NCBI GenBank assembly: GCA_947475895.1
Contig: CANJMF010000002.1
Span: 124,001 to 188,000 of the forward strand
Length of the DNA: 64,000 nucleotides
Reading direction: 5' to 3'
Source of the DNA: Fidelibacterota bacterium
GTDB taxonomy: Bacteria > Pseudomonadota > Alphaproteobacteria > Rhodospirillales > Rhodospirillaceae
Part shown: in pieces, positions 19,418 to 29,237 of the stretch
Layout of the letters: each line of letters starts with the position of its first letter
How positions within the stretch are numbered: position 1 is the first letter of the stretch
The notes under the pieces: model-generated
Told to the model about the DNA's origin: nothing
Databases searched by the model: none
The model's input: the letters and a program-made list of their open reading frames with translations, nothing else
Position numbers and translations under genes: made by a program

Positions 19418-20656
19418 TTTTCGGCGCCTTCGAACGCATGGTGGCTTTGCGCTACTTGCGCGCCCGTCGCAAGGAAGGCTTCGTTTCCGTCATCGTCGGC
19501 TTTTCGTTTGTCGGGATTGTATTAGGCGTTGCGACTCTCATCATCGTTATGGCGGTGATGAACGGCTTTCGCGCCGACATGTTCGAACGCATCCTCGGCT
19601 TCGATGGTCATATGAAAGTCTACGGCCTCACGGAATCGGGGTTGTCCGATTTCGATGCGCGGGCCGCCAAGATTCGCGCCATTCCCGGCGTGGTCGATGT
19701 CATCCCAATTGTCGAAGGCCAAGTGCTCGCCACATCCAATGCGGCCGCGTCCGGCGCTTTGGTGCGTGGCATGCGTCCGCAAGACATGGAAAAGAAGGGC
19801 CGCGTTTCCGACCATATCGTTGACGGATCGCTTTCCACATTCAATGGCGGCGAGGGGATTCTGATCGGCAAGCGCATGGCCTCGCGCTTTGGCGTGCGTT
19901 CCGAGGCGGAACTCACGCTCATTTCGCCCAAAGGAAACGTGACCGCCTTCGGCTCCATGCCGCGTTCGGTCGCGTTCCCCGTCGCGGGCGTCTTCAGCGC
20001 GGACGAGAACGAGTTCGACAGCTCCTTCGTCTTCATGCCCTTCGAACTGGCCCAGACGTATTTCAAATCGCCCGACGCCGTGACCTATCTTGAAGTCAGC
20101 GTCGACAATCCCGATCACGCGCAGATTATCGCCGATCAAGTGCGCGCCGCACTGGGGCAGGGCGTGCAAGTATTCTCCTGGGAGCAAACCAACGGTGCGT
20201 TCTTCACCGCTCTTCAGGTGGAACGCAATGTCATGTTCCTGATCCTCACGCTCATTATTCTCGTCGCGGTGCTCAACATCATCTCCGGCCTGATTATGTT
20301 GGTAAAAGACAAAGGGGCCGACATCGCCATCTTGCGCACCATGGGTGCCAGCAAAGGCATGGTGATGCGCATCTTCTTCATCACCGGCGCCACGGTCGGC
20401 ACCATCGGCACGCTCGGCGGATTCCTGCTCGGCGCGCTGTTTTGCGACAATATCGAACACGTCCATCAATTCATCCGCGCCGTCACCGGGAAGGAAGTGT
20501 TCAATCCGGAAATCTATTACCTCACGCAAATCCCCGCGAAGATGGATTGGAGCGAAACTGGCTCCATCGTCCTGATGGCTTTGGTGCTGTCGTACGCCGG
20601 AACGCTTTATCCCTCATGGCGTGCCTCAAAAACCGATCCGGTGGAGGCGCTGCGTT

Positions 20657-20664
<8 letters not shown>
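19414..20664 (+). CDS. lolC: Lipoprotein-releasing ABC transporter permease (LolC/LolE family)
   Basis: This 416-residue inner-membrane permease belongs to the complex that extracts lipoproteins from the inner membrane and hands them to LolA. The N-terminal segment [23 protein letters not shown] with its first transmembrane helix is typical. A long periplasmic domain follows, then three C-terminal FtsX-type helices from about residue 265. The ATG overlaps the proS stop by four bases. Only one permease gene is present, so the complex may be a homodimeric LolF-type transporter with LolD. The last eight bases overlap lolD. Confidence 0.92.
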
Positions 20665-21340
<676 letters not shown>

Positions 21341-21426
21341 ATTGGGTTTCGCCCCTTAAGTCACGCGGAACGTTGCATTTTATTCGTTCATTTTAATTAA
21401 AATACAATCGACGGTTAAAGCGCACT

Positions 21427-21456
21427 CATGCATCCTTATGCGTGCATTTCTTTTTT
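21427..21456 (+). terminator. Possible intrinsic terminator after lolD
   Basis: CATGCAT and ATGCGTG form a seven-pair stem with one G-U pair and a CCTT loop. CATTTC and six thymines follow. The position, about 90 bases after the lolD stop and before the sensor kinase, fits an operon end. The stem is weak and no transcript data are available. Confidence 0.4.
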
Positions 21457-21542
21457 CCCACTCTAAAAAAATGCCATAGTAACGCTGACGCTAAGCCGCC
21501 GCGTGAGCTCGGGAGGGGGCGCGGCAAAGGCCATTACGTGGG

Positions 21543-24080
21543 ATGACGGCAAACATTCGCTCCCGGCAATCCGGTTTTTTTTCTGCGACCCGCCTTACTG
21601 AAGGCTGGGCGGCCACGCCCAAAACGCACCTGCTTTTTGTCGCGGCGGTCGTCTTTATCTGCGCATACGCCGGAATCGAATTCACACGCCAAACGGGGCG
21701 CGTGGCGGTCATCTGGCCGGTCGATGCTTTTATGCTTGCTGTGGTGTTGCGCGCGAAGCGCATCCAATGGCTCCCGCTCATCGTGGCCGGCTACATCGGA
21801 AACGTGTTGGCCGACTGGCTCGTAGCCGATCCTTTTGGCGTCGCGCTGCTGTTGTCCGCCTGCAATACGCTGGAGATCTTGATCGCGGTTACGCTGGTGA
21901 CCCGCTTTATCGGAGCCTCGCTCGAGCTTCCCCTGGCCAGCAATCTCGCGAAGTTCACGGTCATTTGCGGCGCCATTGCGCCCATAGCAAGCGCCACCGC
22001 CGCCGCTTTAACCCTACACTTCTCCAGCGGTGCCGAGCTTCTGCCTGTCTTCCAGACTTGGTATTTCGCCGATGCGCTCGGCGTTCTCACCATCGCGCCG
22101 CTCTTGATGATGTGGCGAACCGACGAATGGCACGAGATTATAAAGCCAGCGGCCCGCCTTGAAACATTCGCCATTTTGGCGCTCGTCGCTGTCGTCTCTG
22201 TGTTCATTTTCATGCAGTCGATGAGCGCGCTGATATTCCTCGTGTTTCCGTTCCTGATATTGGCGGCGTTTCGCTTGCGGTTTGTGGGTGCCGCCATTGC
22301 TATGGCGCTGGTAGCGGCCATTTCCATCCCGCTCACGATTGCCGATTCCGGACCGTTCGCCTCATTGCCGAACCTCACCATGTCCCAGCGTGTCGTCACC
22401 TTGCAGATTTTTCTGGCGATTACGGTGTTCACCATTTTGCCGATCGCGGCAGCGTTGGCCGGCCGCCGCCGCTTGGAACGCGATGCCTTAACAGCCCGCG
22501 AGTTCGCCGAACGCGCCAATGCCGCCAAGTCCGCCTTCTTGGCCAACATGAGCCACGAATTGCGCACGCCCATGACCGGCATTTTGGGCATGTGCGATCT
22601 GTTGCTCGCCAGCCGCCAAACCCCCGATCAAAAAGCGGTCACGGAAACGCTTGAACGCTCCGCGCGCTCGTTTCTCGAATTGCTGAACGACTTGCTCGAC
22701 CTTGCCAAGATCGAGGCTGGCCGCATGTCCCTCGATGGCCGCGCCTTCCGGTTCTCGGAAGTCATGAAAGACGTTCTCGAATTCTTCGCGCCCGCCATGA
22801 GTCAAAAAGGCCTAGAGTTCGATGTGGAATGGGCGCCATTGCCCAACGACGTGCTCAAAGGCGACGCAAAGCGTATCCGCCAGATTCTTTTCAATCTCGT
22901 GGGCAACGCGCTCAAGTTCACGGAAAAAGGCAGCGTCACGGTGCGCCGGCGTCAGCATGTGGAACCCGACGGCTCTGTTGTCTCGCTAATCGAAGTGGCC
23001 GACACCGGCATCGGCATCCCCGAAGATGTTCGTGGGCGTCTCTTTCGCCCCTTCGAGCAACTCGACAATTCCGGTGCACGTCGTTTTGGCGGCACGGGCC
23101 TCGGCCTCAACATTTCCAAACAGCTCGTCGAAGCCATGGGCGGCACCATCGACTTCGACAGTTCGCAAGGCGTCGGCTCCACCTTCGCTTTCTCCATTTG
23201 CCTGCCGCAAGGCAAGGCCGAGGAAATTGAGCATCGCTTCACGCTGACCCCAGCCCGCAGCGGCGAGGTGCTCAAAAACCTTAAGCTCTCGGTCTTGCTG
23301 GTCGAGGACAATCCGACGACGCAATTCCTCATGACTCAAATCATGAAGCTGTGGGGCCAATCGGCCACCGTTGCGGCCACCGTTGCGGCCAACGGCGAGC
23401 AAGCGCTGGAGCACGCGGGCCAACGGCATTTCGATATCATCCTCATGGATATGCAAATGCCCGTCATGGATGGGCCCGAGGCCGTGCGCCGTATTCGCAG
23501 CGGCGGCGGTCCGTCGGCAACCACACCCATCATCGCATTCACCGCCGACGCCATCCCTGAAAACCGCGCGCGTTATATGGCAGCTGGATGCAATTCGGTT
23601 GTCACGAAACCGATCGAATGGGACGTCCTGGCCAGCGAGATGCGCGCTTTGGCCGACGGAACGGCCAATCTGCCGTTCCAACTCATGCCCATGGCCTCGC
23701 AAATTCACCTGAAGGAAGAACCCGGCGCCATCGATTTCGGCCCGCCGATCTTTGACTCCCGGAAAATCGACTCCTTGCGCGATGGCCTAAGCCCAGCCTC
23801 CATGCAAAGCCTGCTGACCAGTTGCGTCAGCGCCATGGACCGCTATCTCGCGGACATCCGCGAGCACACGCAGACCGGCGATCACTACAAGGTGAAACGC
23901 GCGGCACACGATCTCAAGAGCATCTGCGCGCAGTTCGGCGCGGCCCGCGCCAGTGAGATCGCCCGCATGATCGAGGTGGAGCTTCCCACACTCGACGCCG
24001 TAAAAGGGGTCGTTGCGGAACTGGAAGACAGCGTCACGCGCGCCAGCGCTCGCGTCCAGGAAATCCAAATCCAGCTCTAA
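21543..24080 (+). CDS. MASE1-domain hybrid sensor histidine kinase with receiver and Hpt domains
   Basis: This is an 845-residue membrane sensor kinase. Residues about 25-310 form a MASE1-type sensory region with eight or so hydrophobic helices. The HisKA domain has the phosphorylatable H338 in MSHELRTP. An HATPase domain follows (NLVGNALKFTEKG; GTGLGLNISKQLVEAMGG). The receiver domain around residues 580-700 has D636 in LMDMQMPVMDG and the lysine in VTKPI. A C-terminal Hpt domain has H789 in AAHDLKS. The whole phosphorelay is in one chain, but no response regulator with an output domain is adjacent. A 12-base tandem duplication lies in the receiver. The signal is unknown. Confidence 0.9.
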   Translation: MTANIRSRQSGFFSATRLTEGWAATPKTHLLFVAAVVFICAYAGIEFTRQTGRVAVIWPVDAFMLAVVLRAKRIQWLPLIVAGYIGNVLADWLVADPFGVALLLSACNTLEILIAVTLVTRFIGASLELPLASNLAKFTVICGAIAPIASATAAALTLHFSSGAELLPVFQTWYFADALGVLTIAPLLMMWRTDEWHEIIKPAARLETFAILALVAVVSVFIFMQSMSALIFLVFPFLILAAFRLRFVGAAIAMALVAAISIPLTIADSGPFASLPNLTMSQRVVTLQIFLAITVFTILPIAAALAGRRRLERDALTAREFAERANAAKSAFLANMSHELRTPMTGILGMCDLLLASRQTPDQKAVTETLERSARSFLELLNDLLDLAKIEAGRMSLDGRAFRFSEVMKDVLEFFAPAMSQKGLEFDVEWAPLPNDVLKGDAKRIRQILFNLVGNALKFTEKGSVTVRRRQHVEPDGSVVSLIEVADTGIGIPEDVRGRLFRPFEQLDNSGARRFGGTGLGLNISKQLVEAMGGTIDFDSSQGVGSTFAFSICLPQGKAEEIEHRFTLTPARSGEVLKNLKLSVLLVEDNPTTQFLMTQIMKLWGQSATVAATVAANGEQALEHAGQRHFDIILMDMQMPVMDGPEAVRRIRSGGGPSATTPIIAFTADAIPENRARYMAAGCNSVVTKPIEWDVLASEMRALADGTANLPFQLMPMASQIHLKEEPGAIDFGPPIFDSRKIDSLRDGLSPASMQSLLTSCVSAMDRYLADIREHTQTGDHYKVKRAAHDLKSICAQFGAARASEIARMIEVELPTLDAVKGVVAELEDSVTRASARVQEIQIQL

Positions 24081-24104
24081 ACGCTAACGCCGCTCACATA
24101 TTCC

Positions 24105-24113
24105 TGTGGATAA
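24105..24113 (-). promoter_or_regulatory. Consensus DnaA box upstream of dnaE
   Basis: TGTGGATAA on the plus strand is the exact complement of the consensus DnaA box TTATCCACA. It lies 49 bases before the preferred dnaE start at 24163, between the sensor kinase stop and dnaE. DnaA could therefore modulate transcription of the replicative polymerase gene. One 9-mer alone can occur by chance. Confidence 0.5.
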
Positions 24114-24162
24114 CATCCAAGGGGTGGTGGACCCCCAAGGCCGTGATGTGGAAAATACACCC

Positions 24163-27100
24163 ATGTCGCTTCCCAACCGTTTCATTCATCTCAGGGTCCA
24201 CTCGGCCTATTCCATGGCCGAGGGCGCCATCAAGGTCGGCAAGCTGGCGGCCTTGTCCGCCGCCAACAGCATGCCTGCGGTGGCGCTGACCGATACGCGC
24301 AATCTCTTCGGCGCTTTGGAATTTTCCGTCGAGTGCAGCAAGGCCGGCGTGCAGCCCATTATCGGCTGCCAGTTGTCGATACGGCGCGAAGACGCCAACA
24401 ACAACCCCATGGGGCGCGTGCCGGAACCGGACGAGCTTGTCCTGCTGGTTCAAAATGAAGAGGGCTACCGCAATCTTCTCAAGCTCGTGAGCAAGGCGTT
24501 TCTCGAAACCCATTCGGGTGAAACGCCGCAGATCTCGTGGCAGGATGTGGAGCAACGCAGCGCGGGCCTGATCGCGCTTACAAGCGGACCTGCCGGCACC
24601 GTAGGCCGTCACTTGGTCGACGGACAACGCATCAAAGCCGAGGAAGCGCTTACCAAACTCGCCGCCATCTTTCCCGGCCGCCTTTATGTCGAACTTTCGC
24701 GCCATGGCCTTCGCAATGAAGAGCGCATCGAGACGCCGCTCATCGAAATGGCCTACGCCTACGACATTCCCTTGGTCGCCACGAACGAATGCTTCTTCGC
24801 GGACGAGGGGATGTACACGGCGCACGACGCATTGATCTGTATTGCCGCCAAGTCTTTCGTGTCGGTGAATGGCCGCCGGCGTCTCACGCCCCATCATCGT
24901 TTCAAAACCGCCGAAGAGATGGTGGCGCTGTTCGCCGACCTGCCCGAAGCGATCACCAACACCATCGTCATTGCACAGCGTTGCGCATTCAAAGTCGAAG
25001 AGCATAAACCGATTCTGCCGCGCTCGCCGAAGACCGGCGCTCGCACGGAAGAAGAGGCGCTGCGTCAACTGGCCCGCGACGGCCTCGATGTGCGTTTGGA
25101 GAAAATCTACAAAGCCGACGCGGGCGAGGAAGCGCGCGCCCAGATCGCGAAACCCTATCGCGAGCGCCTCGAATACGAACTCGACATGATCGTGAAGATG
25201 GGGTTCCCCGGTTACTTCATGATCGTCGCCGACTTCATTCAGTGGGCAAAGGAACATGGAATTCCCGTGGGCCCTGGCCGCGGATCGGGTGCCGGCTCCG
25301 TCGTCGCGTGGTCGCTGACGATCACCGATCTTGATCCCTTGCGGTTCGGCTTGCTGTTCGAGCGATTCCTCAATCCCGAACGCGTATCCATGCCCGACTT
25401 CGATATCGACTTTTGTCAGGATCGCCGCGACGAGGTGATCCGCTATGTGCAGAACGAATACGGCCGCGACCGGGTCGCGCAGATCATCACCTTCGGAAAG
25501 CTGCAAGCCCGCGCGGTGCTGCGCAGCGTCGGCCGCGTGCTGGAGATGCCGCTCGGCTACGTCGACAAGATTTGTAAGATGGTGCCCAATAACCCGGCCG
25601 CACCGGTCATGCTCAAAGAAGCCATCGAGCAAGAACCCGAGCTGCAAAACTTGCGCGACACCGACGACAACGTCCGCCAGCTCATCGACATCGCGCTGAA
25701 GCTGGAAGGGCTCTATGCCCACGCCTCGACCCATGCCGCCGGCTTGGTGATCGGCGACCGGCCGCTGGATGAATTGGTGCCGCTCTACCGCGATCCCAAT
25801 TCCGACATGCCGGTCACGCAGTTCAATATGAAATGGGTCGAACCAGCCGGCTTGGTGAAGTTCGACTTCCTCGGTTTGAAAACGCTGACGGTGCTGGATC
25901 GCGCCGTGAAGCTTCTCGCCGCACGCGGCATCGCCATCGATCTGAATGGCCTACCGCTCGATGATGCGCCCACCTTTGCCATGCTGGCACGCGGGGAGGC
26001 GTTCGGTGTGTTCCAGTTTGAAGGCTCGGGTATGCGCGACGTTATGCGCAAGCTGAAGCCCGACGTGTTCGAAGACCTCATCGCCATCAACGCGCTCTAC
26101 CGTCCAGGCCCCATGGACAACATCGAAAGCTTCGTGAACCGCAAACACGGCCGCGAAACCATCGACTATATGCATCCGACGCTTGAGCCGATCTTGAAAG
26201 AGACCTACGGCATCATCGTCTATCAAGAGCAGGTCATGCAGGCCGCGCAGATTCTGGCCGGCTATAGCCTCGGCGGCGCCGATCTCTTGCGCCGCGCCAT
26301 GGGTAAAAAGATCAAGTCGGAGATGGACGCTCAGCGCGAAATCTTCGTCAAAGGCGCCACCGCGCGCGAGATCAAGCACGACCGCGCGTCGTCGATCTTC
26401 GATACCATCGACAAGTTCGCGGGATACGGCTTCAACAAGTCGCACGCTGCTGCCTATGCGTTGGTGGCTTATCAAACCGCGTATTTGAAAGCCAACTATC
26501 CCGTCGAGTTCATGGCCGCGTCCATGACGCTCGACATGCACAACACCGATAAGCTGTCGTCATTCCGCGGCGAACTCACGCGCCTCGGCATCCCGCTGCT
26601 ACCGCCCGACGTGAATAAATCCGATGTCGCCTTCGCCGTGGAAGGCAACGCCATTCGCTATGCACTTGCGGCCGTGAAGAACGTCGGCGTTGGCGCCATG
26701 GAGATGTTGGTAAAAGCCCGCGACAAAGGCGGACCGTTTAAAAGTGTTACCGATTTCGCCGACCGCCTTGATACATCCATCATCAACAAGCGGCTGGTGG
26801 AAAATCTTGTGCGCGCAGGGGCCCTTGATGGCATTGAACCGAACCGCGCGGCGCTCATGGAATGCGTCGAGACGATTCTGCGCCATGCCCAACAAAGCGC
26901 CAGCGACCGTGTCTCCAAACAGGTGAACCTGTTCGGCGGCGAGCAGAAGGCCGCGCAATTCAATCTGCCGAAAATCCCCGACTGGCGGCCCATGGAAAAG
27001 CTGTCACAGGAATTTGACGCTATCGGCTTTTATCTTTCCGCTCATCCGCTCGACGCCTATTCGGGCACTCTGGAATCGCTGCGCGTCGTAAAAGCGTCCG

Positions 27101-27612
27101 CACTGGATTCACTCACGGCAAAAGATTGCACGTTGCCCATCAAGATGGCGGGCACGCTGGTGACGAAGCGCGAGCGCGTCAACAAGCGCGGCAACAAATA
27201 CGCTTTCGTGACCCTGTCGGACGACACCGGCACGTTTGAAGTCACGATGTTCTCGGAAGTGTTGGTCACAGCCCGCGAACTCTTGGACGCCGGCACGCCC
27301 ATGCTGCTGACACTCGAAGCGCAGATGGAGTCCGAACAAATCCGCCTCCTGGTCACGCGCGCTGAATCGCTTGAGAAAGCAATCGCCGCCAAAGTGCGTA
27401 ACCTCAAAGTGCGCGTCGAGCCCGCACTCCTGGTCGATGAATTCCGTCAGCTGATGGTAGAGGACGGACGCGGCAAAGGCCGCATCGTGGTCATCACACG
27501 CTCCAACGGCCACGAGGTCGAAGTAGCGCTGCCCGGCACTTACGCCATCCAGCCAAAGACGCTCTCAGGCCTAAAGAACATCCCCGGCATCGCAGAGATC
27601 AGAGAGTTCTAG
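24163..27612 (+). CDS. dnaE: DNA polymerase III subunit alpha
   Basis: This is the replicative polymerase catalytic subunit (DnaE1 type), 1149 residues from the ATG at 24163. The N-terminal PHP domain begins FIHLRVHSAYSMAEGAI. The palm-domain acidic pair is D412 and D414 in PDFDIDF. The helix-hairpin-helix region (GYGFNKSHAAAYALVAYQTAY) and an OB-fold (GTLVTKRERVNKRGNKYAF) follow in order. A GTG at 24106 in the same frame would add 19 unconserved residues and lies inside a DnaA box, so I prefer the ATG, which starts next to the conserved PHP sequence. It is the usual neighbour of lolD in alphaproteobacteria, apart from the inserted sensor kinase. Confidence 0.96.
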   Translation: MSLPNRFIHLRVHSAYSMAEGAIKVGKLAALSAANSMPAVALTDTRNLFGALEFSVECSKAGVQPIIGCQLSIRREDANNNPMGRVPEPDELVLLVQNEEGYRNLLKLVSKAFLETHSGETPQISWQDVEQRSAGLIALTSGPAGTVGRHLVDGQRIKAEEALTKLAAIFPGRLYVELSRHGLRNEERIETPLIEMAYAYDIPLVATNECFFADEGMYTAHDALICIAAKSFVSVNGRRRLTPHHRFKTAEEMVALFADLPEAITNTIVIAQRCAFKVEEHKPILPRSPKTGARTEEEALRQLARDGLDVRLEKIYKADAGEEARAQIAKPYRERLEYELDMIVKMGFPGYFMIVADFIQWAKEHGIPVGPGRGSGAGSVVAWSLTITDLDPLRFGLLFERFLNPERVSMPDFDIDFCQDRRDEVIRYVQNEYGRDRVAQIITFGKLQARAVLRSVGRVLEMPLGYVDKICKMVPNNPAAPVMLKEAIEQEPELQNLRDTDDNVRQLIDIALKLEGLYAHASTHAAGLVIGDRPLDELVPLYRDPNSDMPVTQFNMKWVEPAGLVKFDFLGLKTLTVLDRAVKLLAARGIAIDLNGLPLDDAPTFAMLARGEAFGVFQFEGSGMRDVMRKLKPDVFEDLIAINALYRPGPMDNIESFVNRKHGRETIDYMHPTLEPILKETYGIIVYQEQVMQAAQILAGYSLGGADLLRRAMGKKIKSEMDAQREIFVKGATAREIKHDRASSIFDTIDKFAGYGFNKSHAAAYALVAYQTAYLKANYPVEFMAASMTLDMHNTDKLSSFRGELTRLGIPLLPPDVNKSDVAFAVEGNAIRYALAAVKNVGVGAMEMLVKARDKGGPFKSVTDFADRLDTSIINKRLVENLVRAGALDGIEPNRAALMECVETILRHAQQSASDRVSKQVNLFGGEQKAAQFNLPKIPDWRPMEKLSQEFDAIGFYLSAHPLDAYSGTLESLRVVKASALDSLTAKDCTLPIKMAGTLVTKRERVNKRGNKYAFVTLSDDTGTFEVTMFSEVLVTARELLDAGTPMLLTLEAQMESEQIRLLVTRAESLEKAIAAKVRNLKVRVEPALLVDEFRQLMVEDGRGKGRIVVITRSNGHEVEVALPGTYAIQPKTLSGLKNIPGIAEIREF

Positions 27613-27616
27613 AACC

Positions 27617-28574
27617 GTGGGAGCATTTGAAACGTATGCCAAACGCAAAGCGGCAAAAAAGGCCGCCGGTGAGCCCGACGTTTTCGAATACGACGTTATT
27701 CCTGCGTTTTTACGCAAGCAGGTTGCGCTAATTGCTCAAGCGTCACTTGGTCCTTGGTATCCACCCAATGGCTTTGGTGGGCATTCGCCTTCCGGAAATG
27801 ATAATTGGGAAGGCATCGCGCAAATTATGGAACGCGAGTTCGAAAGCTTTCCTGATCGAGACACCGACGACGACTGCCAGAGGTGCTTATTTTTTCTATC
27901 TTCGGCAACCAACGTCGAAGAATGGTTATCGCTAGTTGAGATATTCTGCCTTCTTCTTTGGTCGCTTAGAGAGCGCGGGAAGCGCCATAACATTGTTCAT
28001 TTTGGCGCGACTCAAGAATGGCAGGATGCTTTGGACGAAATCAATGATCGGTTTCGTGAAAAAGGTTTTGGTTATGAGTTCACTAACGGGGAAATTATTT
28101 GCATTGATGAGCAGTTCATTCATGCTGAAGTCGTGAAACCGGCTCTAGCGTTACTCGCCCAGGTCGGCTTTGACAAAGCGAACGAGGAATTTATGACGGC
28201 GCATCGACACTATCGCGAAGATCATGCAAAGGACGCGGTGGTTGCTGCGAACAGGGCCTTTGAGAGTACACTAAAGGCGATCTGCGAAGAAAAGGGATGG
28301 ACATATCCTCACGGGGCTCGCGCCTCCGACTTGGTCCACGCTCGTGCGAAAATCGGGTTTGTTTCCGGCGTACTTAGATGCTGGATTGGACGCTTACATT
28401 GCGGCAATGAAAACGGGATTGCCGGGCGTTAGGAACAATGCTGGCGGGCATGGCGATGAGCCGACGGCGCCCCCAGTTCCTCTTTATATGGCGGCTTATG
28501 CAATTCATTTAACGGCAGCCAATGTCGTGCTCGCAGTTCGTGCATTCAAAGCGTTGAAATCAAAATTGAATTAA
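27617..28574 (+). pseudogene. AbiJ-like (STM4504/CBY_0614 family) HEPN protein, frameshifted
   Basis: The first frame (27617-28432, GTG start four bases after dnaE) begins FETYAKRKAAKK and PDVFEYDVIPAFLRKQV, like proteins of the STM4504/CBY_0614 family with an AbiJ-type N-terminal domain. The conserved C-terminus (SGLFPAYLDAGLDAYIAAMK, LPGVRNNAGGHGDEP, MAAYAIHLTAANVVLAVRAF) continues in the next frame to 28574. Removing one A from the AAAA run at 28349-28352 restores one frame of about 318 codons. The HEPN RNase-type motif R-N-x4-H (codons 28431-28451) lies wholly in the second frame, and the first frame stops at that point. Base composition is clearly more AT-rich than in neighbours, suggesting transfer. 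It is either a real frameshift or a homopolymer sequencing error. Confidence 0.75.
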
Positions 28575-28990
28575 ATCGTCGCGACGATTTGCCGCAAACG
28601 CCGCACGGTCTTTTGTGTGAACGTCCGGTATTCATGGACGTCGCGTTGAATGGCGCGCAGGACCAAGGTTACGACGGCCGCATCGTCTACCAGCCCGATG
28701 CCCGGCAAAAAATCGGGAATGAGGTCCAAGGGATCGACGACATAAAGAATGGCAATCGCCGCGGCCAAAATGGTTCGTTGCGGCACGGCGCGGTATTCGC
28801 CGCTGGCGTAGTCCTTCACCATGGCAACCAAGGTGCTGAGGTCGTCGGCGAGATCGGCCAAAGGCCCGCGCACCAGGCGGCGCAGGGCCGGCGACTTACG
28901 TACCGCTCGGCCGATATCGGATTTCCGCACCCGGCGGATGCCGTCGCGCAGCACCCGTTCTACGGTCTCGCGGTCCAATCTTGCAGCCAT
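28571..28990 (-). CDS. DUF1232 (YkvA-like) small protein
   Basis: This 139-residue protein has the DUF1232 core: a hydrophobic helix followed by YVVDPLDLIPDFLPGIGLVDDAAVV, the family signature near residues 82-105. The first 70 residues are charged and helical (RLVRGPLADLADDLSTLVAMVKDY). The biochemical function of DUF1232 proteins is not established; membrane association is plausible from the hydrophobic stretch. Its stop codon shares the TTAA at 28571-28574 with the end of the broken AbiJ-like gene, so the two are convergent with no gap. It is transcribed away from rpsB. Confidence 0.8.
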   Translation of the reverse strand: MAARLDRETVERVLRDGIRRVRKSDIGRAVRKSPALRRLVRGPLADLADDLSTLVAMVKDYASGEYRAVPQRTILAAAIAILYVVDPLDLIPDFLPGIGLVDDAAVVTLVLRAIQRDVHEYRTFTQKTVRRLRQIVATI

Positions 28991-29089
28991 GAGATATCCC
29001 CTCGGAAATTGACCTTCAGGTTATGTGAGGTCCGAACGGCCCGGCGTCAAACGACGGGAAGGGCCGGGGCGCGTCCCTCGCAGGTAGGT

Positions 29090-29106
29090 ATAAGTTCATG
29101 GGCTCG
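29090..29106 (+). repeat. Direct repeat copy 1 upstream of rpsB
   Basis: This 17-base sequence, ATAAGTTCATGGGCTCG, recurs 69 bases downstream with one mismatch. It sits before the likely rpsB promoter, so the pair could be binding sites for a regulator or traces of a small duplication. Confidence 0.7.
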
Positions 29107-29158
29107 AATTTTGTTCCGAATTATTGCTTTAAATCATCAACATAGGGCTAAGCTTTTC

Positions 29159-29175
29159 ATAAGTTCATGGGGTCG
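29159..29175 (+). repeat. Direct repeat copy 2 upstream of rpsB
   Basis: The sequence is ATAAGTTCATGGGGTCG, 16 of 17 bases identical to the copy at 29090. It ends 27 bases before the proposed -35 element of rpsB. Confidence 0.7.
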
Positions 29176-29202
29176 TTTGCCGGTAAAAACCTGCCGCGCC
29201 GC

Positions 29203-29231
29203 CTTGTAAAGCCATAGGGATTGGCCTATAC
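29203..29231 (+). promoter_or_regulatory. Probable rpsB promoter
   Basis: CTTGTA (29203-29208) and CTATAC (29226-29231) are separated by 17 bases and resemble alphaproteobacterial sigma-70 -35 and -10 elements. Transcription would start near 29238 and give a leader of about 119 bases. Assignment is by eye. Confidence 0.45.
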
Positions 29232-29237
29232 CCCGCG

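Noticed and set aside
24094-25734. A 546-codon open frame on the minus strand opposite dnaE
   Set aside because: It mirrors the GC-rich codon pattern of dnaE, has His/Arg/Gly-rich low-complexity translation and shows no family motif; dnaE has the full set of conserved polymerase motifs.
28589-29209. A 206-codon plus-strand frame opposite the DUF1232 gene and reaching into the rpsB upstream region
   Set aside because: Its first two thirds are antisense to the DUF1232 gene, and the remainder runs through the repeats and hairpins without coding bias.
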